Origin: Rudanella lutea DSM 19387
GTDB taxonomy: Bacteria > Bacteroidota > Bacteroidia > Cytophagales > Spirosomataceae
DNA: 64,000 nucleotides
Direction: 5' to 3'
NCBI RefSeq assembly: GCF_000383955.1
Contig: NZ_KB913013.1
Span: 5,103,694 to 5,167,693 of the forward strand
This document shows, piece by piece, positions 43,712 through 53,120 of this stretch. Positions within the stretch are counted from its first letter, which is position 1. Each line of letters opens with the position of its first letter. Position numbers and translations under genes: made by a program. The notes under the pieces were generated by a model. The model worked only from the letters and a program-made list of their open reading frames with translations, had not been told where the DNA came from and searched no databases.

Positions 43712-44509
43712 GTGTTGCATAAACGTTTGGTTGGGCAATTGGCCTGTTTGCTGTTTAGTTTCGGATGGGTAGGTGGGGCATTGGCCCAAACTACGGTGCC
43801 TGCTCCCGAGCCGCTTGGGTCGTGGGTGATTACAACACTTCAACTGCCATCGGGACCTAAACATTGGGGGGGCTTTTTCGAAATTCAGGGCCGTAGTTAC
43901 CGCCCGTTTCAACAGTTTTTTTACAACGAGCTAAAGGGGGGCGTCAGCTACGACCTCGACCGAAACTTTACCTTTACGCTGGCGGGCGGGCGGTACGCTA
44001 CCTACGACTACAACGATCTGTCGGCCGGGCCGCTCAACACCGAGAAACGTTTGTGGGAGCAACTGGTTATCAATCAATACCTCGATCGGCTCCGGTTCGA
44101 ACACCGATACCGAATTGAGCAGCGTTGGTTTCAGTTTCGCGATGGTTCCGATTCATTTCGGAGCCGGATTCGCTACCGGCTGAACGTATTCTTGCCCCTC
44201 AATAACCGCAAGCTAACGAGCAAAACGTTTTTTCTGTCGTCGTACGACGAGATTTTCCTGAACCCTAAAGGACCCGCATTCGAGCGCAACCGGTTATATG
44301 CCGGCCTGGGGTATCAGTTCGACCGAAACTTTACGATGCAGGTGGGGTGGGTCAATCAGGTTAATTACACTCCGGCCCGGTTCGAACAAGGCGTGTTTAC
44401 GCCCAAGCTGGCGGCCAGCAAGCACAACGTTGTGCTGACGCTCACGTACCGATTGAATCGACGCAATAACAAAACGCCATCAGAAACGCTGCCCTCGCAG
44501 TCGGACTAA
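43712..44509 (+). CDS. DUF2490 outer-membrane protein
   Basis: A 265-residue protein from GTG 43712 (a TTG one codon later is also possible). A signal peptide (LACLLFSFGWVGGALAQ) is followed by a barrel of antiparallel strands typical of DUF2490: GSWVITTLQLPSG, LWEQLVINQYLDRLRFEHRYRI and FRSRIRYRLNVFLPL. The C-terminus (LTLTYRLNRRNNK) ends with a short hydrophilic tail of about 12 residues, which is unusual for a barrel that should close with an aromatic residue. Function unknown. Confidence 0.85.
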   Translation: MLHKRLVGQLACLLFSFGWVGGALAQTTVPAPEPLGSWVITTLQLPSGPKHWGGFFEIQGRSYRPFQQFFYNELKGGVSYDLDRNFTFTLAGGRYATYDYNDLSAGPLNTEKRLWEQLVINQYLDRLRFEHRYRIEQRWFQFRDGSDSFRSRIRYRLNVFLPLNNRKLTSKTFFLSSYDEIFLNPKGPAFERNRLYAGLGYQFDRNFTMQVGWVNQVNYTPARFEQGVFTPKLAASKHNVVLTLTYRLNRRNNKTPSETLPSQSD

Positions 44510-44601
44510 GAGAAAGGTCAGGCGTTGGAGGTAGAAAGAAGAGGTACTCAGGGCTGCCCAAGTGTAAACCGTAAACTCTACCCAGTAAACGGCAGACAGA
44601 A

Positions 44602-44637
44602 CCCCCAGATACACAGCTTTGGTCGCGTATCTGGGGG
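44602..44637. terminator. Hairpin between two convergent genes
   Basis: A perfect 11-bp stem CCCCCAGATAC / GTATCTGGGGG with a 14-nt loop. There is no T-run, so termination strength is doubtful. Confidence 0.5.
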
Positions 44638-44658
44638 CCAAACGACCGCGCAAACCGC

Positions 44659-45093
44659 TTATTTCCGGGCGACAAACGCCATTTCGAGCTTTGGATTGCT
44701 TTCGGAATAGTTGAAAATCACCGATGAGCCATCGACATCGGCGATGCGGCTGCCCTCGGCAAAAAGGCCGTATTCTGACCCTACCTGCCGTACCTCGACC
44801 CCTTCAAACGTAACGCTTTCGTCGTCCATGCCCGTTGCTGTGAGCAGAAATGTCATGTCGAGCGTTTTATCCGACTTTTTTGTCAGCGTTACCTTCCCCG
44901 AAATGGTCGTACCGTTGGCGGTCATAGGCAGGGTTGGAAACTCGATTTTCTGGGTATCGTCAACATACCGAAATGAGCTGAGTTTGTACGTACCGGCAAA
45001 CCGGTCGGCGAGGGGGCCGGGCTCAATGTCCGTTTCTTTTTTGCAGGCCGTAAAGGCAAAGGCGATCAGGAGGAAGGCGATAAGCTGTTTCAT
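44659..45093 (-). CDS. Lipocalin-like lipoprotein
   Basis: A 144-residue lipoprotein with lipobox Cys17 (AFAFTACKK). The mature chain begins with FAGTYKLSSFRYVDD and continues with eight or so short strands (GTTISGKVTLTKKSD, LDMTFLLTATGMDD), in the pattern of the lipocalin-like lipoproteins common in this phylum. A -7 element TAGCTTTG lies on the minus strand at 45120-45127, 27 bases before the ATG. Single-gene unit; ligand unknown. Confidence 0.75.
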   Translation of the reverse strand: MKQLIAFLLIAFAFTACKKETDIEPGPLADRFAGTYKLSSFRYVDDTQKIEFPTLPMTANGTTISGKVTLTKKSDKTLDMTFLLTATGMDDESVTFEGVEVRQVGSEYGLFAEGSRIADVDGSSVIFNYSESNPKLEMAFVARK

Positions 45094-45119
45094 TCGTGTA
45101 TTGTGTTGTTTTGTCCCGA

Positions 45120-45127
45120 CAAAGCTA
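45120..45127 (-). promoter_or_regulatory. Candidate -7 element of the lipocalin-like gene
   Basis: TAGCTTTG on the minus strand matches TAnnTTTG exactly and is well placed relative to the ATG at 45093. Confidence 0.45.
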
Positions 45128-45362
45128 TTACGGGCTGTAGCCTTTATCCATTGGTTTTGTGGGTGAGTCGTTGGGTCGGTCGGCTCAATCGGTATTTTTT
45201 AGGGTTCAGTTGTGCAGGGGCAGGATGGGGTTTGAGTGGCCACCTACCGTTTACTAAAATTGCGACCTGAGTCTGTATGTTGTAAGTATTTATACGTAGG
45301 GAGTGTGTTGGTGTTCAGTGTATTCGTGGCAATTTGTGGCGAATTCATAAACCTCCATCGTC

Positions 45363-46580
45363 ATGAAATACAGCCCACTACTTGCCTGCCTGATCGCCTT
45401 ACCGGGTATCGCTCAGGACAATTTGATTATCAATACACCAGTTAATACTGGACCCGGTCTTCAGAATGTCATGGTTGGCCTACGGCAACCGACAAAAGTG
45501 ACCAACAAAGCCAACGTTATTATCGGGTTCGGTGCCGCTTCATCGGCCGACTCGGTCGAGTACAGTGTCGTAATCGGCCCTGCCGCCGGTAATGGCGGGC
45601 GGTTTCGCAAAGTGAGTAGTAGCGTTGTGATTGGCAATAGTGCTGGTCAGGATAACCGGGCCTCCAACGTGGTGATGATCGGCCAAAGTGCGGGCAGAAG
45701 TAATACCGGCCCTGGCAACATTTTTATCGGGAGCGAAGCCGGTTCCACCTTTCAGGGTGTCAATAGTATTCTGATTGGCCGGTTTGCTACCGACAATGAT
45801 AAAGACGCCCCCGTCCGGAGCAACGGGGCAACCTATATCGGGCATGAAGTGGCCGGAGAAGACAGCCTGAGCACCAATGGTACCTATCTGGGCTTTAAAA
45901 CCGGCGTAAACTTCCGTACCGGCGATGGTAACACGTTTATCGGCACAGCAGCTGGCACCGGTTTCAATGCGCCCATTTATGCACGGGGTAACTTCAATAC
46001 CTTTTTGGGGTATGCTGCGGGCGGGCAAACGGTGCGGACCGACGAAAACGTGTTTCTGGGTTTCCAGGCGGGTTATCGGATGGCCACGGGCAAACAAAAC
46101 GTGATTATTGGGGCTCGGTCGGGCGAGAAGCTAAACGAATTTGTGGAGGGTCTGGTCTTGATTGGAGCCAATGCGCAGGCCAAAAGTGGGATTCAAAACG
46201 CAGTGGCTATTGGTGCCAATGCCCGAGTAGAGGCCAGTAATGCTTTGGTGCTCGGAAACGAAGCCAGCAGGGTAGGGATTGGTACAACCAACCCCCAAAA
46301 CCGGCTGGAAATTGTGGCCCCTACTGCCCATACCAGCGGATTACGGTTGTCGGGGCTCACAGATCAGTCGCCCACGCAGGCAGCCGCTACCAAATTTCTG
46401 TCGGTTAACGCGCAGGGCGATGTGATTCTGGTTCAGAATACCCCTGACGATCTAAACGCCCTCGTGGAGCGCCTTCAGGTTCTCGAAACGGCCAATATAG
46501 CCCTGGTTGCGCGGGTGCAGGAGCTGGAAAAACGGCGTTGCTTTATTTGTTTACCGCGTAAACCAAAAGAAAGACCGTAA
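45363..46580 (+). CDS. YadA-head-like fibre protein
   Basis: A 405-residue exported protein (short signal MKYSPLLACLIALPGIAQ). Residues 45-300 are repeats of 14 to 25 residues with an IG/LG-x-x-A/S-G core (NVIIGFGAAS, SVVIGNSAGQ, NTFIGTAAGT, NVFLGFQAGY), as in trimeric YadA-type heads and phage fibres. A linker VGIGTTNPQNRLEI, typical of tail-fibre-like proteins, follows. The end is a coiled coil (LNALVERLQVLETANIALVA) followed by a basic tail with two cysteines. There is no membrane anchor and no T9SS domain. It likely forms a trimeric fibre; how it is held on the cell is not visible. Confidence 0.75.
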   Translation: MKYSPLLACLIALPGIAQDNLIINTPVNTGPGLQNVMVGLRQPTKVTNKANVIIGFGAASSADSVEYSVVIGPAAGNGGRFRKVSSSVVIGNSAGQDNRASNVVMIGQSAGRSNTGPGNIFIGSEAGSTFQGVNSILIGRFATDNDKDAPVRSNGATYIGHEVAGEDSLSTNGTYLGFKTGVNFRTGDGNTFIGTAAGTGFNAPIYARGNFNTFLGYAAGGQTVRTDENVFLGFQAGYRMATGKQNVIIGARSGEKLNEFVEGLVLIGANAQAKSGIQNAVAIGANARVEASNALVLGNEASRVGIGTTNPQNRLEIVAPTAHTSGLRLSGLTDQSPTQAAATKFLSVNAQGDVILVQNTPDDLNALVERLQVLETANIALVARVQELEKRRCFICLPRKPKERP

Positions 46581-46710
46581 AGAGTGAGCGTGTTGGTGGC
46601 CTTGACCGAAAGGGTTAGCAGCTGATAATGCCCCTCAGTTAACGATCCGGGTGACTAAGACTGGTAAAAAGTAGGCTTCGGATGCTTGTGTGGGTATAAA
46701 ACTAAATCGT

Positions 46711-47802
46711 ATGTTTCCGAAAATGCGTTTACGCAAACGTTGTATCGCTTTGCTTTTACTAAGTGGCGGGTTGTTGCAAACGATGCCGGCACTCGCTCAG
46801 AGCACCCCGGCCCGTACCGGGAAAGTGGAGCGGGTCAACGTACACGGCAAAGGGCTGGAAGGCAACCTCGCCGGCGACTCCCCCGACCGCGACGTGTCGG
46901 TGTACCTGCCCCCCAGCTACCAGACCGACCGTAATCGCCGGTACCCGGTCATTTATTTCCTGCACGGCTTCACCGATAGCGACGATAAGTGGTACGGGTT
47001 TACCAAACACTGGATCAACCTGCCTACCGTAGTCGATAAAACATTGGCCGACGGCAAAACCGGTGAGTTTATCATTGTAACCCCCAATGCCTATAACCGC
47101 TATTTTGGGAGTATGTATTCCAACTCGGTCACGATCGGCAACTGGGAGGATTTTGTGGCCTACGAACTCGTGGACTTTATCGACAAAAACTACCGGACGC
47201 TGCCGCAGGCTACCAGCCGGGGGTTGGCCGGGCACTCAATGGGTGGGTACGGTTCTATCCGAATCGGGCAGAAACACCCCGAAATTTTTTCGAGTCTGTA
47301 CCTGCTGAGTCCGTGTTGTATGTTGCCCGCCATGAATGGCCCCGGTAGCCCCGAGATGATTGCGAGTATGGAGGGAGTAAAAACCCAGGCTGACCTCGAA
47401 AAGGCAGGCTTTTTTACCAAGGCCATGTTTGCGTCGGCGGCTGCGTGGTCGCCCAACCCGACCAATCCGCCGTTTTACCTCGACCTGCCCACCAAAGAGG
47501 GCGTGTTGCAGCCGACGGTTATAGCCAAATGGGCCGCCAATGCGCCACTTGCCAGCATTGACGGGTACATTGGTAACCTCAAACAACTGCGGGCGCTGGC
47601 ATTTGATGCGGGCTCGAAAGATGCCAGTATTGCCGCTAACAACAAAGTGCTTACAGGCCTGCTGACCAACTACGGCGTGAAGCATACGTACGAAGAGTAC
47701 GATGGCGACCACATCAACAAAATTGCCGAGCGCATCGAGCAGAAGATGCTTCCGTTTTTCACGCAGCATTTGTCTACTCAGCCTGCACCCCGGAAACGTT
47801 GA
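46711..47802 (+). CDS. Exported esterase (esterase D/Fes-type alpha/beta hydrolase)
   Basis: From the ATG at 46711 the protein has 363 residues; an upstream in-frame GTG at 46690 and a later ATG at 46723 are alternatives. A signal peptide ([19 protein letters not shown]) precedes an esterase-D-like domain with the oxyanion segment [11 protein letters not shown], the nucleophile Ser176 in [10 protein letters not shown] and His334 in DGDHINK. Related enzymes are feruloyl and acetylxylan esterases and S-formylglutathione hydrolases; given export, a role on plant or bacterial polymer esters is likely. A strong terminator follows. Confidence 0.88.
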   Translation: MFPKMRLRKRCIALLLLSGGLLQTMPALAQSTPARTGKVERVNVHGKGLEGNLAGDSPDRDVSVYLPPSYQTDRNRRYPVIYFLHGFTDSDDKWYGFTKHWINLPTVVDKTLADGKTGEFIIVTPNAYNRYFGSMYSNSVTIGNWEDFVAYELVDFIDKNYRTLPQATSRGLAGHSMGGYGSIRIGQKHPEIFSSLYLLSPCCMLPAMNGPGSPEMIASMEGVKTQADLEKAGFFTKAMFASAAAWSPNPTNPPFYLDLPTKEGVLQPTVIAKWAANAPLASIDGYIGNLKQLRALAFDAGSKDASIAANNKVLTGLLTNYGVKHTYEEYDGDHINKIAERIEQKMLPFFTQHLSTQPAPRKR

Positions 47803-47828
47803 ACTGAAAATAAGCGCGTATGCCTAAA

Positions 47829-47867
47829 AAACACGAAACCCACCGGTAACCGGTGGGTTTCGTGTTT
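47829..47867. terminator. Bidirectional terminator between esterase and protease genes
   Basis: A perfect 18-bp stem AAACACGAAACCCACCGG / CCGGTGGGTTTCGTGTTT with a 3-nt loop lies between the two convergent genes. Confidence 0.92.
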
Positions 47868-47886
47868 GTACGGAATAAGGTACTGC

Positions 47887-49269
47887 TTAGAACGTCGATA
47901 CGTTCAGGCGGCCACCCGTTGTGGTTTTGCCAGAAAGTGATGGCGTCGGCGTAGCTGAGTTCAGGATGGCATCCTTAACCTGTGCAGCCGTTGCACCTGG
48001 GTTGATCGACTTGTACAGGGCCGCAGCACCGGCTACGTGTGGCGTTGCCATTGACGTACCGCTGTATGAACCGTATGATGACTTACCCGCTTTACCCGGC
48101 AGGGTTGAGTAAATAGCTGAACCCGGCGCACCGATGTCAACCTGGTTGGCACCAAAGTTTGAGAAGCTCGACAGGGCACCCGATGAGGTAATCGAAGCCA
48201 CCGCAATAACGTTGGCGTTCGGGTAGTTCGATGGGTAGTTTGCCACGTTGTCGTTGTTGTCGCCTACACCGTCGCTACCCCCGTTGCCGGCGGCTGCAAT
48301 GAAGAGAACACCCGCCTGATTAGCGCGCTCAATGGCGTCCTGCAACCCTTGTGAGAAGCCTCCGCCACCCCATGAGTTGTTGGTTGCTACAATGTTCAGG
48401 CCTTTCTTCTTCAGTTCGGTGAAGTAGTCAATTGCCTTGATTGCGTTGGCTGTTGTACCGCCCCGGCTACCGAGGAATTTACCCGAGAGCAGTTTGACGT
48501 TCCAGTTAACACCAGCAACCCCGATACCGTTGCCACCCACACCGCCGATCGTACCGGCTACGTGTGTACCGTGGTCGTCGGCCGTACCGTCGAATACGCT
48601 GCTGTTGTTACCGGCAAAGTCCCAGCCGTACACATCATCCACATAGCCGTTGTTGTCGTCGTCTACACCATTGCCCGCTGTTTCGTAAGGGTTCGTTCCA
48701 GCGTTGGCCGCCAAATCTTCGTGGGTGTACATGTAACCCTCGTCAATAATACCTACGTACACGGTCGACGAACCAATTTTACCGTTAGCCCAGGCGGTGA
48801 TGGCCTGGCTACCAAACTGGTTGCCATTTGCGCCCATGCCCCAGAGTTGGCTCAGGCCCGGATCGTTCGAAACGGCATTGTGCTGGTAGATGAAGTTTGG
48901 CTCGGCAAACTCCACACCTTCAACACCCCGCAGGGCTTCGATAGCGTCCAGCGTGTTCATTTTGGTTTTGATCAGCACGACGCCTTCTGTGTCGCCCATC
49001 CGTTCCATGATTTTGGTCAGGATCTTCTCGGCAACTTCACCCTTTACGCGGGTGAGCGCGTTGGCCAGGCCCTGTACACCGGCGCCTTTAGCCATTTTGA
49101 CAAGAACCTCGCCCTCGACAAAGTCAGCGCTGGCGGCACTACGGGCGGCTCCGGCCGGGTTAGGATTGAGGTCAAGTTGAGGTTGGCAACCTGTGGTCAG
49201 GAGTGTTGTTGATAAGGCGATAGCTGCACTGGCAAGCTTCCAGCTATTAAAGCGAAGAAAATTTTGCAT
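47887..49269 (-). CDS. Subtilisin-like serine protease (S8), lipoprotein
   Basis: A 460-residue protease. The signal ends in a lipobox at Cys28 (LLTTGC). A fervidolysin-like propeptide (about residues 50-128, with EGEVLVKMAKGAG and VEFAEPNFIYQH) precedes the catalytic domain. The triad is Asp176 (GIIDEGY), His236 (DHGTHVAGT) and Ser406 (SGTSMATPHVAG), with the oxyanion Asn in AAAGNGG. A Ca-binding-like Asp/Asn loop (GNGVDDDNNGYVDD) sits near residue 205. It is probably tethered to the outer membrane and degrades proteins to peptides for the DPP4 enzyme at 20 kb. Confidence 0.95.
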   Translation of the reverse strand: MQNFLRFNSWKLASAAIALSTTLLTTGCQPQLDLNPNPAGAARSAASADFVEGEVLVKMAKGAGVQGLANALTRVKGEVAEKILTKIMERMGDTEGVVLIKTKMNTLDAIEALRGVEGVEFAEPNFIYQHNAVSNDPGLSQLWGMGANGNQFGSQAITAWANGKIGSSTVYVGIIDEGYMYTHEDLAANAGTNPYETAGNGVDDDNNGYVDDVYGWDFAGNNSSVFDGTADDHGTHVAGTIGGVGGNGIGVAGVNWNVKLLSGKFLGSRGGTTANAIKAIDYFTELKKKGLNIVATNNSWGGGGFSQGLQDAIERANQAGVLFIAAAGNGGSDGVGDNNDNVANYPSNYPNANVIAVASITSSGALSSFSNFGANQVDIGAPGSAIYSTLPGKAGKSSYGSYSGTSMATPHVAGAAALYKSINPGATAAQVKDAILNSATPTPSLSGKTTTGGRLNVSTF

Positions 49270-49465
49270 AGCTCATTTAGTGTTAATGATTTCCGCAATA
49301 TATATAAATTTAAACGTCATAATATATGGCTCAAAAATTTTTTAGTTATCGTTCGTATGGTCTGAGTATAGCCATTTTTGTACGACGTTGCGAATGGAAA
49401 TGTATAGTCAACTAAGTTGAGTATATTGACTTAGGCCGTTTATAATCAGTATACCGACATTTTAC

Positions 49466-50584
49466 TCAGAATTGGCGGTCAATTTCATGCAGTAAATACC
49501 CCTTCGGATCGCTGAAGTATTCCCAGAACATTACGCCCGCGAGCCCGTTCCTTTTTACATATCGGCATTTAGCCCGTACCGACTGCTCGTCGTCGTAGGA
49601 AAAGAAAATTTGGTTTTCGGCCCGGAACAGGTAGGGCGCTTTAGCCCGGCGATCCCAGTGTCGCTGGTAGGCAGGGTTGGTGAGGAGGCTGTCTTTGATA
49701 TATGTGTAGCCGCCACCCCGCTCCACTTTCCGGATAGTACGTGGATGAGCTTCCGGGTCGGCAGATTGTAGCTGCCACGCGCGCCCGTAAAATGCAATAC
49801 CCAGCACCAGTTTTTCGGCCGGAACGCCCGCCTGTCGGTAACGTTGCACGGCGCGGTCGCCCGACGACTCATTAGCCACCTTCCCCGACGGGTACAGGTT
49901 AGTGTGGTGCCCGGCCGTGGGGCCACCCGTGTAAAAATCGTACGACATTACATTGATGAAATCGAGGTAGGGGTGCACTTCGGCCATGTTGGTATGGGTG
50001 AAAATGCCTTCAAAACCGGGCAGGGCCGTGGTGACCAGGTACGGCTTGCGCGTTTGGGTACCCAGCGTGTTGAGCCCCTCGCGCAGGGCCTTGAACATGA
50101 GCGTGAAGTTTTGGTTGTCTTCGGGCCGAAATACGTTGTCTTCGCCTTTCATGCCGGGGTACTCCCAGTCGATGTCGATGCCATCGAGGTCGTACTGACG
50201 TACAATATCGACCGCCGAAGCCGCGAAAGCTGCCCGCGAGGTATCGGACAGAACGGCGTCGGAGAAGTTTTCGCTCCAGGCCCAGCCGCCAATCGAGATC
50301 AGGATTTTCAGATCAGGGTTTCGGCGCTTGAGGGCGTTCAGCTTGCGGAAATTGGTCGAGTCGGTAGCGAGGTTATGCAGCCAGGCCCGGTTGGCTTTGA
50401 TATCGACAAAGGCGTAGTTGATGTGGGTGAGTTTTTCGGCTTCGATCCGTTCGGTGTCTACCAGGCCCCGAAAGCCGCCAACGTACGCCAGCACAATCGG
50501 TTTGGCCCTGGGCGCTGACTTAAAACTATCCAGAAAAGAAATGCCCAGCAGGGCTGGAGCCAGTAAAAACAGAAGGCGGTTCAT
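49466..50584 (-). CDS. GH18 chitinase
   Basis: A 372-residue protein with a short N-terminal signal or anchor (LLFLLAPALLGISFLDS). The GH18 barrel is complete: LKILISIGGWAWS on strand 3, and DGIDIDWEYPG with the DxxDxDxE motif Asp134-Asp137-Asp139-Glu141, Glu141 being the proton donor. MSYDFYTGGP and GVMFWEYFSDP on later strands line the substrate cleft. It should cut chitin or related beta-1,4-GlcNAc chains. No chitin-binding module or T9SS domain is present. Confidence 0.95.
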   Translation of the reverse strand: MNRLLFLLAPALLGISFLDSFKSAPRAKPIVLAYVGGFRGLVDTERIEAEKLTHINYAFVDIKANRAWLHNLATDSTNFRKLNALKRRNPDLKILISIGGWAWSENFSDAVLSDTSRAAFAASAVDIVRQYDLDGIDIDWEYPGMKGEDNVFRPEDNQNFTLMFKALREGLNTLGTQTRKPYLVTTALPGFEGIFTHTNMAEVHPYLDFINVMSYDFYTGGPTAGHHTNLYPSGKVANESSGDRAVQRYRQAGVPAEKLVLGIAFYGRAWQLQSADPEAHPRTIRKVERGGGYTYIKDSLLTNPAYQRHWDRRAKAPYLFRAENQIFFSYDDEQSVRAKCRYVKRNGLAGVMFWEYFSDPKGYLLHEIDRQF

Positions 50585-50735
50585 GCAGAAAAAGGGCTTT
50601 TCGCAAAGAAAGAGTTTTTTGTCGTTGCCCGTTTATTCTGGCCTGTAAGGGAGTCTTTTTAGTTTGCTCCAAAGCTGTCCCGAATACCCCCCTTTCTTGT
50701 CTTGTTTGCCCACCAGCCCCCCTTCAAAGTCGGCG

Positions 50736-50743
50736 TATCTTTG
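50736..50743 (+). promoter_or_regulatory. Candidate -7 element of the VOC gene
   Basis: TATCTTTG matches TAnnTTTG exactly, 25 bases before the ATG. A TTTG lies 27 bases further upstream, longer than the usual spacing. Confidence 0.45.
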
Positions 50744-50768
50744 TTCTGTACTCTAAACAACAATACGT

Positions 50769-51209
50769 ATGGCAACCCAGATTTTTGTTAACCTGCCTGT
50801 GCGCGACCTAAACCGTTCGGTTGCGTTTTTTACGCAGCTTGGCTACACCTTTAATCCGCAGTTTACCGACGAAAAGGCGACCTGTATGGTCATTAGCGAC
50901 ACAATTTATGTGATGTTGCTCGTTGAGCCTTTTTTCAACAGCTTCACGAAAAAAGCGATTGCCGACACCTCGCAAACGGCAGAGGTAATTGTGAGTCTTT
51001 CTGCCGATAGCCGCGATGCCGTTGACGCTATTGTTGATAAGGCCGTTGCGGCTGGCGCTACCACGCCGTTACCTGCTCAAGACCACGGTTTCATGTACGA
51101 GCGGAGCTTTGAAGACCTCGACGGCCACAGCTGGAGCTACGTATATATGGATATGACGGCCGTTCCAGACGCCAGCCCGGCGGAGGTGGGCGTCGGTAAC
51201 GAGGTGTAA
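50769..51209 (+). CDS. VOC-family protein (glyoxalase/bleomycin-resistance fold)
   Basis: A 146-residue protein with two beta-alpha-beta-beta-beta modules. It opens MATQIFVNLPVRDLNRSVAF, has FTQLGYTFNPQFTDEKATCM in the first module and YERSFEDLDGHSWSYVYMD in the second, where Glu and His are typical metal-ligand positions. This subgroup (close to YP_/PhnB-like lactoylglutathione lyase relatives) is widespread, and its substrate is generally unknown. It is a single gene followed by a GATGACATCTC hairpin that serves as terminator. Confidence 0.85.
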   Translation: MATQIFVNLPVRDLNRSVAFFTQLGYTFNPQFTDEKATCMVISDTIYVMLLVEPFFNSFTKKAIADTSQTAEVIVSLSADSRDAVDAIVDKAVAAGATTPLPAQDHGFMYERSFEDLDGHSWSYVYMDMTAVPDASPAEVGVGNEV

Positions 51210-51243
51210 TGTTTGGGCGATGACACCGCTGTGAGGGGCTATT

Positions 51244-51283
51244 AGAGATGACATCTCTCTAAGCGAGATGTCATCTCTTGTTT
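51244..51283 (+). terminator. GATGACATCTC hairpin after the VOC gene
   Basis: Stem AGAGATGACATCTC / GAGATGTCATCTCT (51244-51257 and 51265-51278) with a 7-nt loop and a short TTGTTT tail. It shares its stem with the lepA terminator at 25157. Partial copies follow at 51318-51330 and 51501-51512. Confidence 0.7.
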
Positions 51284-51371
51284 AAGAGGGCTCTGTTTCG
51301 TGACGGCAAACTCCAGGGATGTCATCTCTCTAAATAAGATCTCAGTAATGGACAAAAGGTACAATCGAAAC

Positions 51372-51464
51372 CAATTGAACGCGGATAACACCGATTTGCC
51401 GAATTCACGCCGATGAGTAGATCCGCGAAAATTAGCTTGATCCGTTTCATCCGCGTGGCAATTG
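51372..51464. repeat. 93-bp imperfect inverted repeat with CGCGGAT / ATCCGCG arms
   Basis: Both ends read CAATTG; inward lie ACGCGGATaacaccGAT on the left and GATccgtttcATCCGCGT on the right, imperfect reverse complements. Sequences alternating CGCGGAT and ATCCGCG recur in intergenic DNA of many bacteria. It lies between the VOC and MFS gene ends and has no coding potential. Confidence 0.55.
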
Positions 51465-51525
51465 TTTTGTGCCGAACAAATGTACAATACCGACAAACAA
51501 GATGACATCTCTGGAGCTTGCCAGT

Positions 51526-52746
51526 TTACAGCGCGGCTTTAGGGGCTACGCTGTCGCTGCGGTGGGCAATGGCGCGCTCACCAATCAGCAGAATGAGCAG
51601 GCCACCCACGGCACAGAAAGTCATCATACCAATCATGGGCAGGGCCGTGCCGTTGTGCATCAGGCTCACCAAAGCCGACACCAGTGCGCCAAATCCCATT
51701 CTGAGGCTTCCCATCAGGGCTGCCGCACTACCCGCATGCCGGGCAAAGGGCATCATCGACAGGGCCGACGAGTTGGGACCAACCAGCCCCTGACCAAGTA
51801 GAAACAGAAACAGCATCCCGAGCAGACCCGTCAGCCCGAACCAGCCTGCCCAGCTACCAAAGACCATAATGAGTCCCACTGCCGACTGGTAAATGAGGGT
51901 AGTATGCACAATCTGCTCGTTGGAAAACCGCTTGAGCAATACGTGATTCAGTTGATTAGGGGCTAGCACTGCGATGGCCAGAAACGCGAAAATCCAGCCG
52001 TACTGCTGCTCGCTCACGTGGTAGAGATTCATGAACACATCGGGGGAGCCCGCAATGTAGGCAAACGATGAGGCCGTAGAGAGCCCACCCGCAAAGGCAT
52101 ACGTCATAAACTGTGGTTGCCGAAGTACCGTAAAAAAGCTACCCAAAACAGCTTGTGGCCGTAAAGAAATGGAGGGGTCGGCGGGGCGGCCATTGGGGAG
52201 AGCATAATACACCGCCACCAGAATCAATACCGTGATACCGGCCAGAATCAGAAAAATAGAGTGCCAGCCGAAAGCTACGGTAGCGTAGCCACCCACGGTG
52301 GGGGCAATCATGGGCGATACAGCAATGACGAGCGTCAGCAGAGAGAAAACCTGCGCAATGTTGCTTACCGGAAACAGATCGCGCACGAGGGCCTGTGCCG
52401 CCACCATGCCCACGCAGCCGCCCAGTGCCTGCAACAATCGCATCAGCACGAGCATCTCGATAGAATGGGTAAAGGCACACCCCACCGAAGCGAGTAAATA
52501 CAGCCCTAAACCCGCATAGAGCGGTATTTTGCGCCCGAACCGGTCGAGCAGGGGGCCGTACAGCATCTGACCGGCGGCAATCCCGAAAAAGTAGGCTGTC
52601 AGCGAAAACTGTACCTTATCAATGGTGGTGTTGAGGTCTTTGGCAATGGCCGGAAACCCCGGCAGGTACATGTCAATCGAAAACGGACTGATTGTGGAGA
52701 GTGTGCCCAAAATCAGAATAATCACAAAATGCTGTCTACGCGTCAT
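51526..52746 (-). CDS. Bcr/CflA-family multidrug efflux transporter (MFS)
   Basis: A 406-residue inner-membrane protein with twelve predicted helices. The N-terminal half carries the drug:H+ antiporter signatures: STISPFSIDMYLPGFPAIA in helix 1, YGPLLDRFGRKIPLY (motif A) in the loop after helix 2 and ALGGCVGMVAAQALVRDLFP in helix 4. These match Bcr/CflA transporters, which export bicyclomycin, chloramphenicol, sulfonamides or dipeptides. The specificity here is not readable. The stop lies 14 bases from a GATGACATCTCT half-site. Confidence 0.92.
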   Translation of the reverse strand: MTRRQHFVIILILGTLSTISPFSIDMYLPGFPAIAKDLNTTIDKVQFSLTAYFFGIAAGQMLYGPLLDRFGRKIPLYAGLGLYLLASVGCAFTHSIEMLVLMRLLQALGGCVGMVAAQALVRDLFPVSNIAQVFSLLTLVIAVSPMIAPTVGGYATVAFGWHSIFLILAGITVLILVAVYYALPNGRPADPSISLRPQAVLGSFFTVLRQPQFMTYAFAGGLSTASSFAYIAGSPDVFMNLYHVSEQQYGWIFAFLAIAVLAPNQLNHVLLKRFSNEQIVHTTLIYQSAVGLIMVFGSWAGWFGLTGLLGMLFLFLLGQGLVGPNSSALSMMPFARHAGSAAALMGSLRMGFGALVSALVSLMHNGTALPMIGMMTFCAVGGLLILLIGERAIAHRSDSVAPKAAL

Positions 52747-53120
52747 ACCATTACAAGAGGTGCCTGATAAATAGACGCCGGGGCGGGTAGGATTGTTCCT
52801 GTCTGAGCTATTTTTAGTGGGGAAGTGAGTAAAAGGAGATGGAAATGAGTTAATTGTGTCGGTTGGTTTACATAACTATTAGCTTACTCTATAGGCGCTG
52901 CAGCAATCCGGTAAGCCTTGTGCAGTGTAAGCGTATGGGTTGTTTATCTTTTGTATTGTCCAGAAAAAGTTATAGTTTTTTTTGCGGGCTGAAGAGTCGG
53001 CTTGAAATTTTTTTTCGTCAGGCTGTAACAAATGTCGGGTTGGGGGTTCTAATCACCGACAATACCGCAATGGCGCCCAAGCGGTCTTCGTCGTTCAAAC
53101 TTCTTAATCCGTTTGTACAC
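52747..53120. other. Divergent intergenic region, no gene found
   Basis: Lies between the MFS transporter start and the hydrolase start. A frame is open from 52854 into the hydrolase, but its composition (runs such as FVLSRKSYSFFCGLK) is not protein-like. I see no exact TAnnTTTG element; TTTATCTTTTG at about 52947 is close. Confidence 0.45.
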
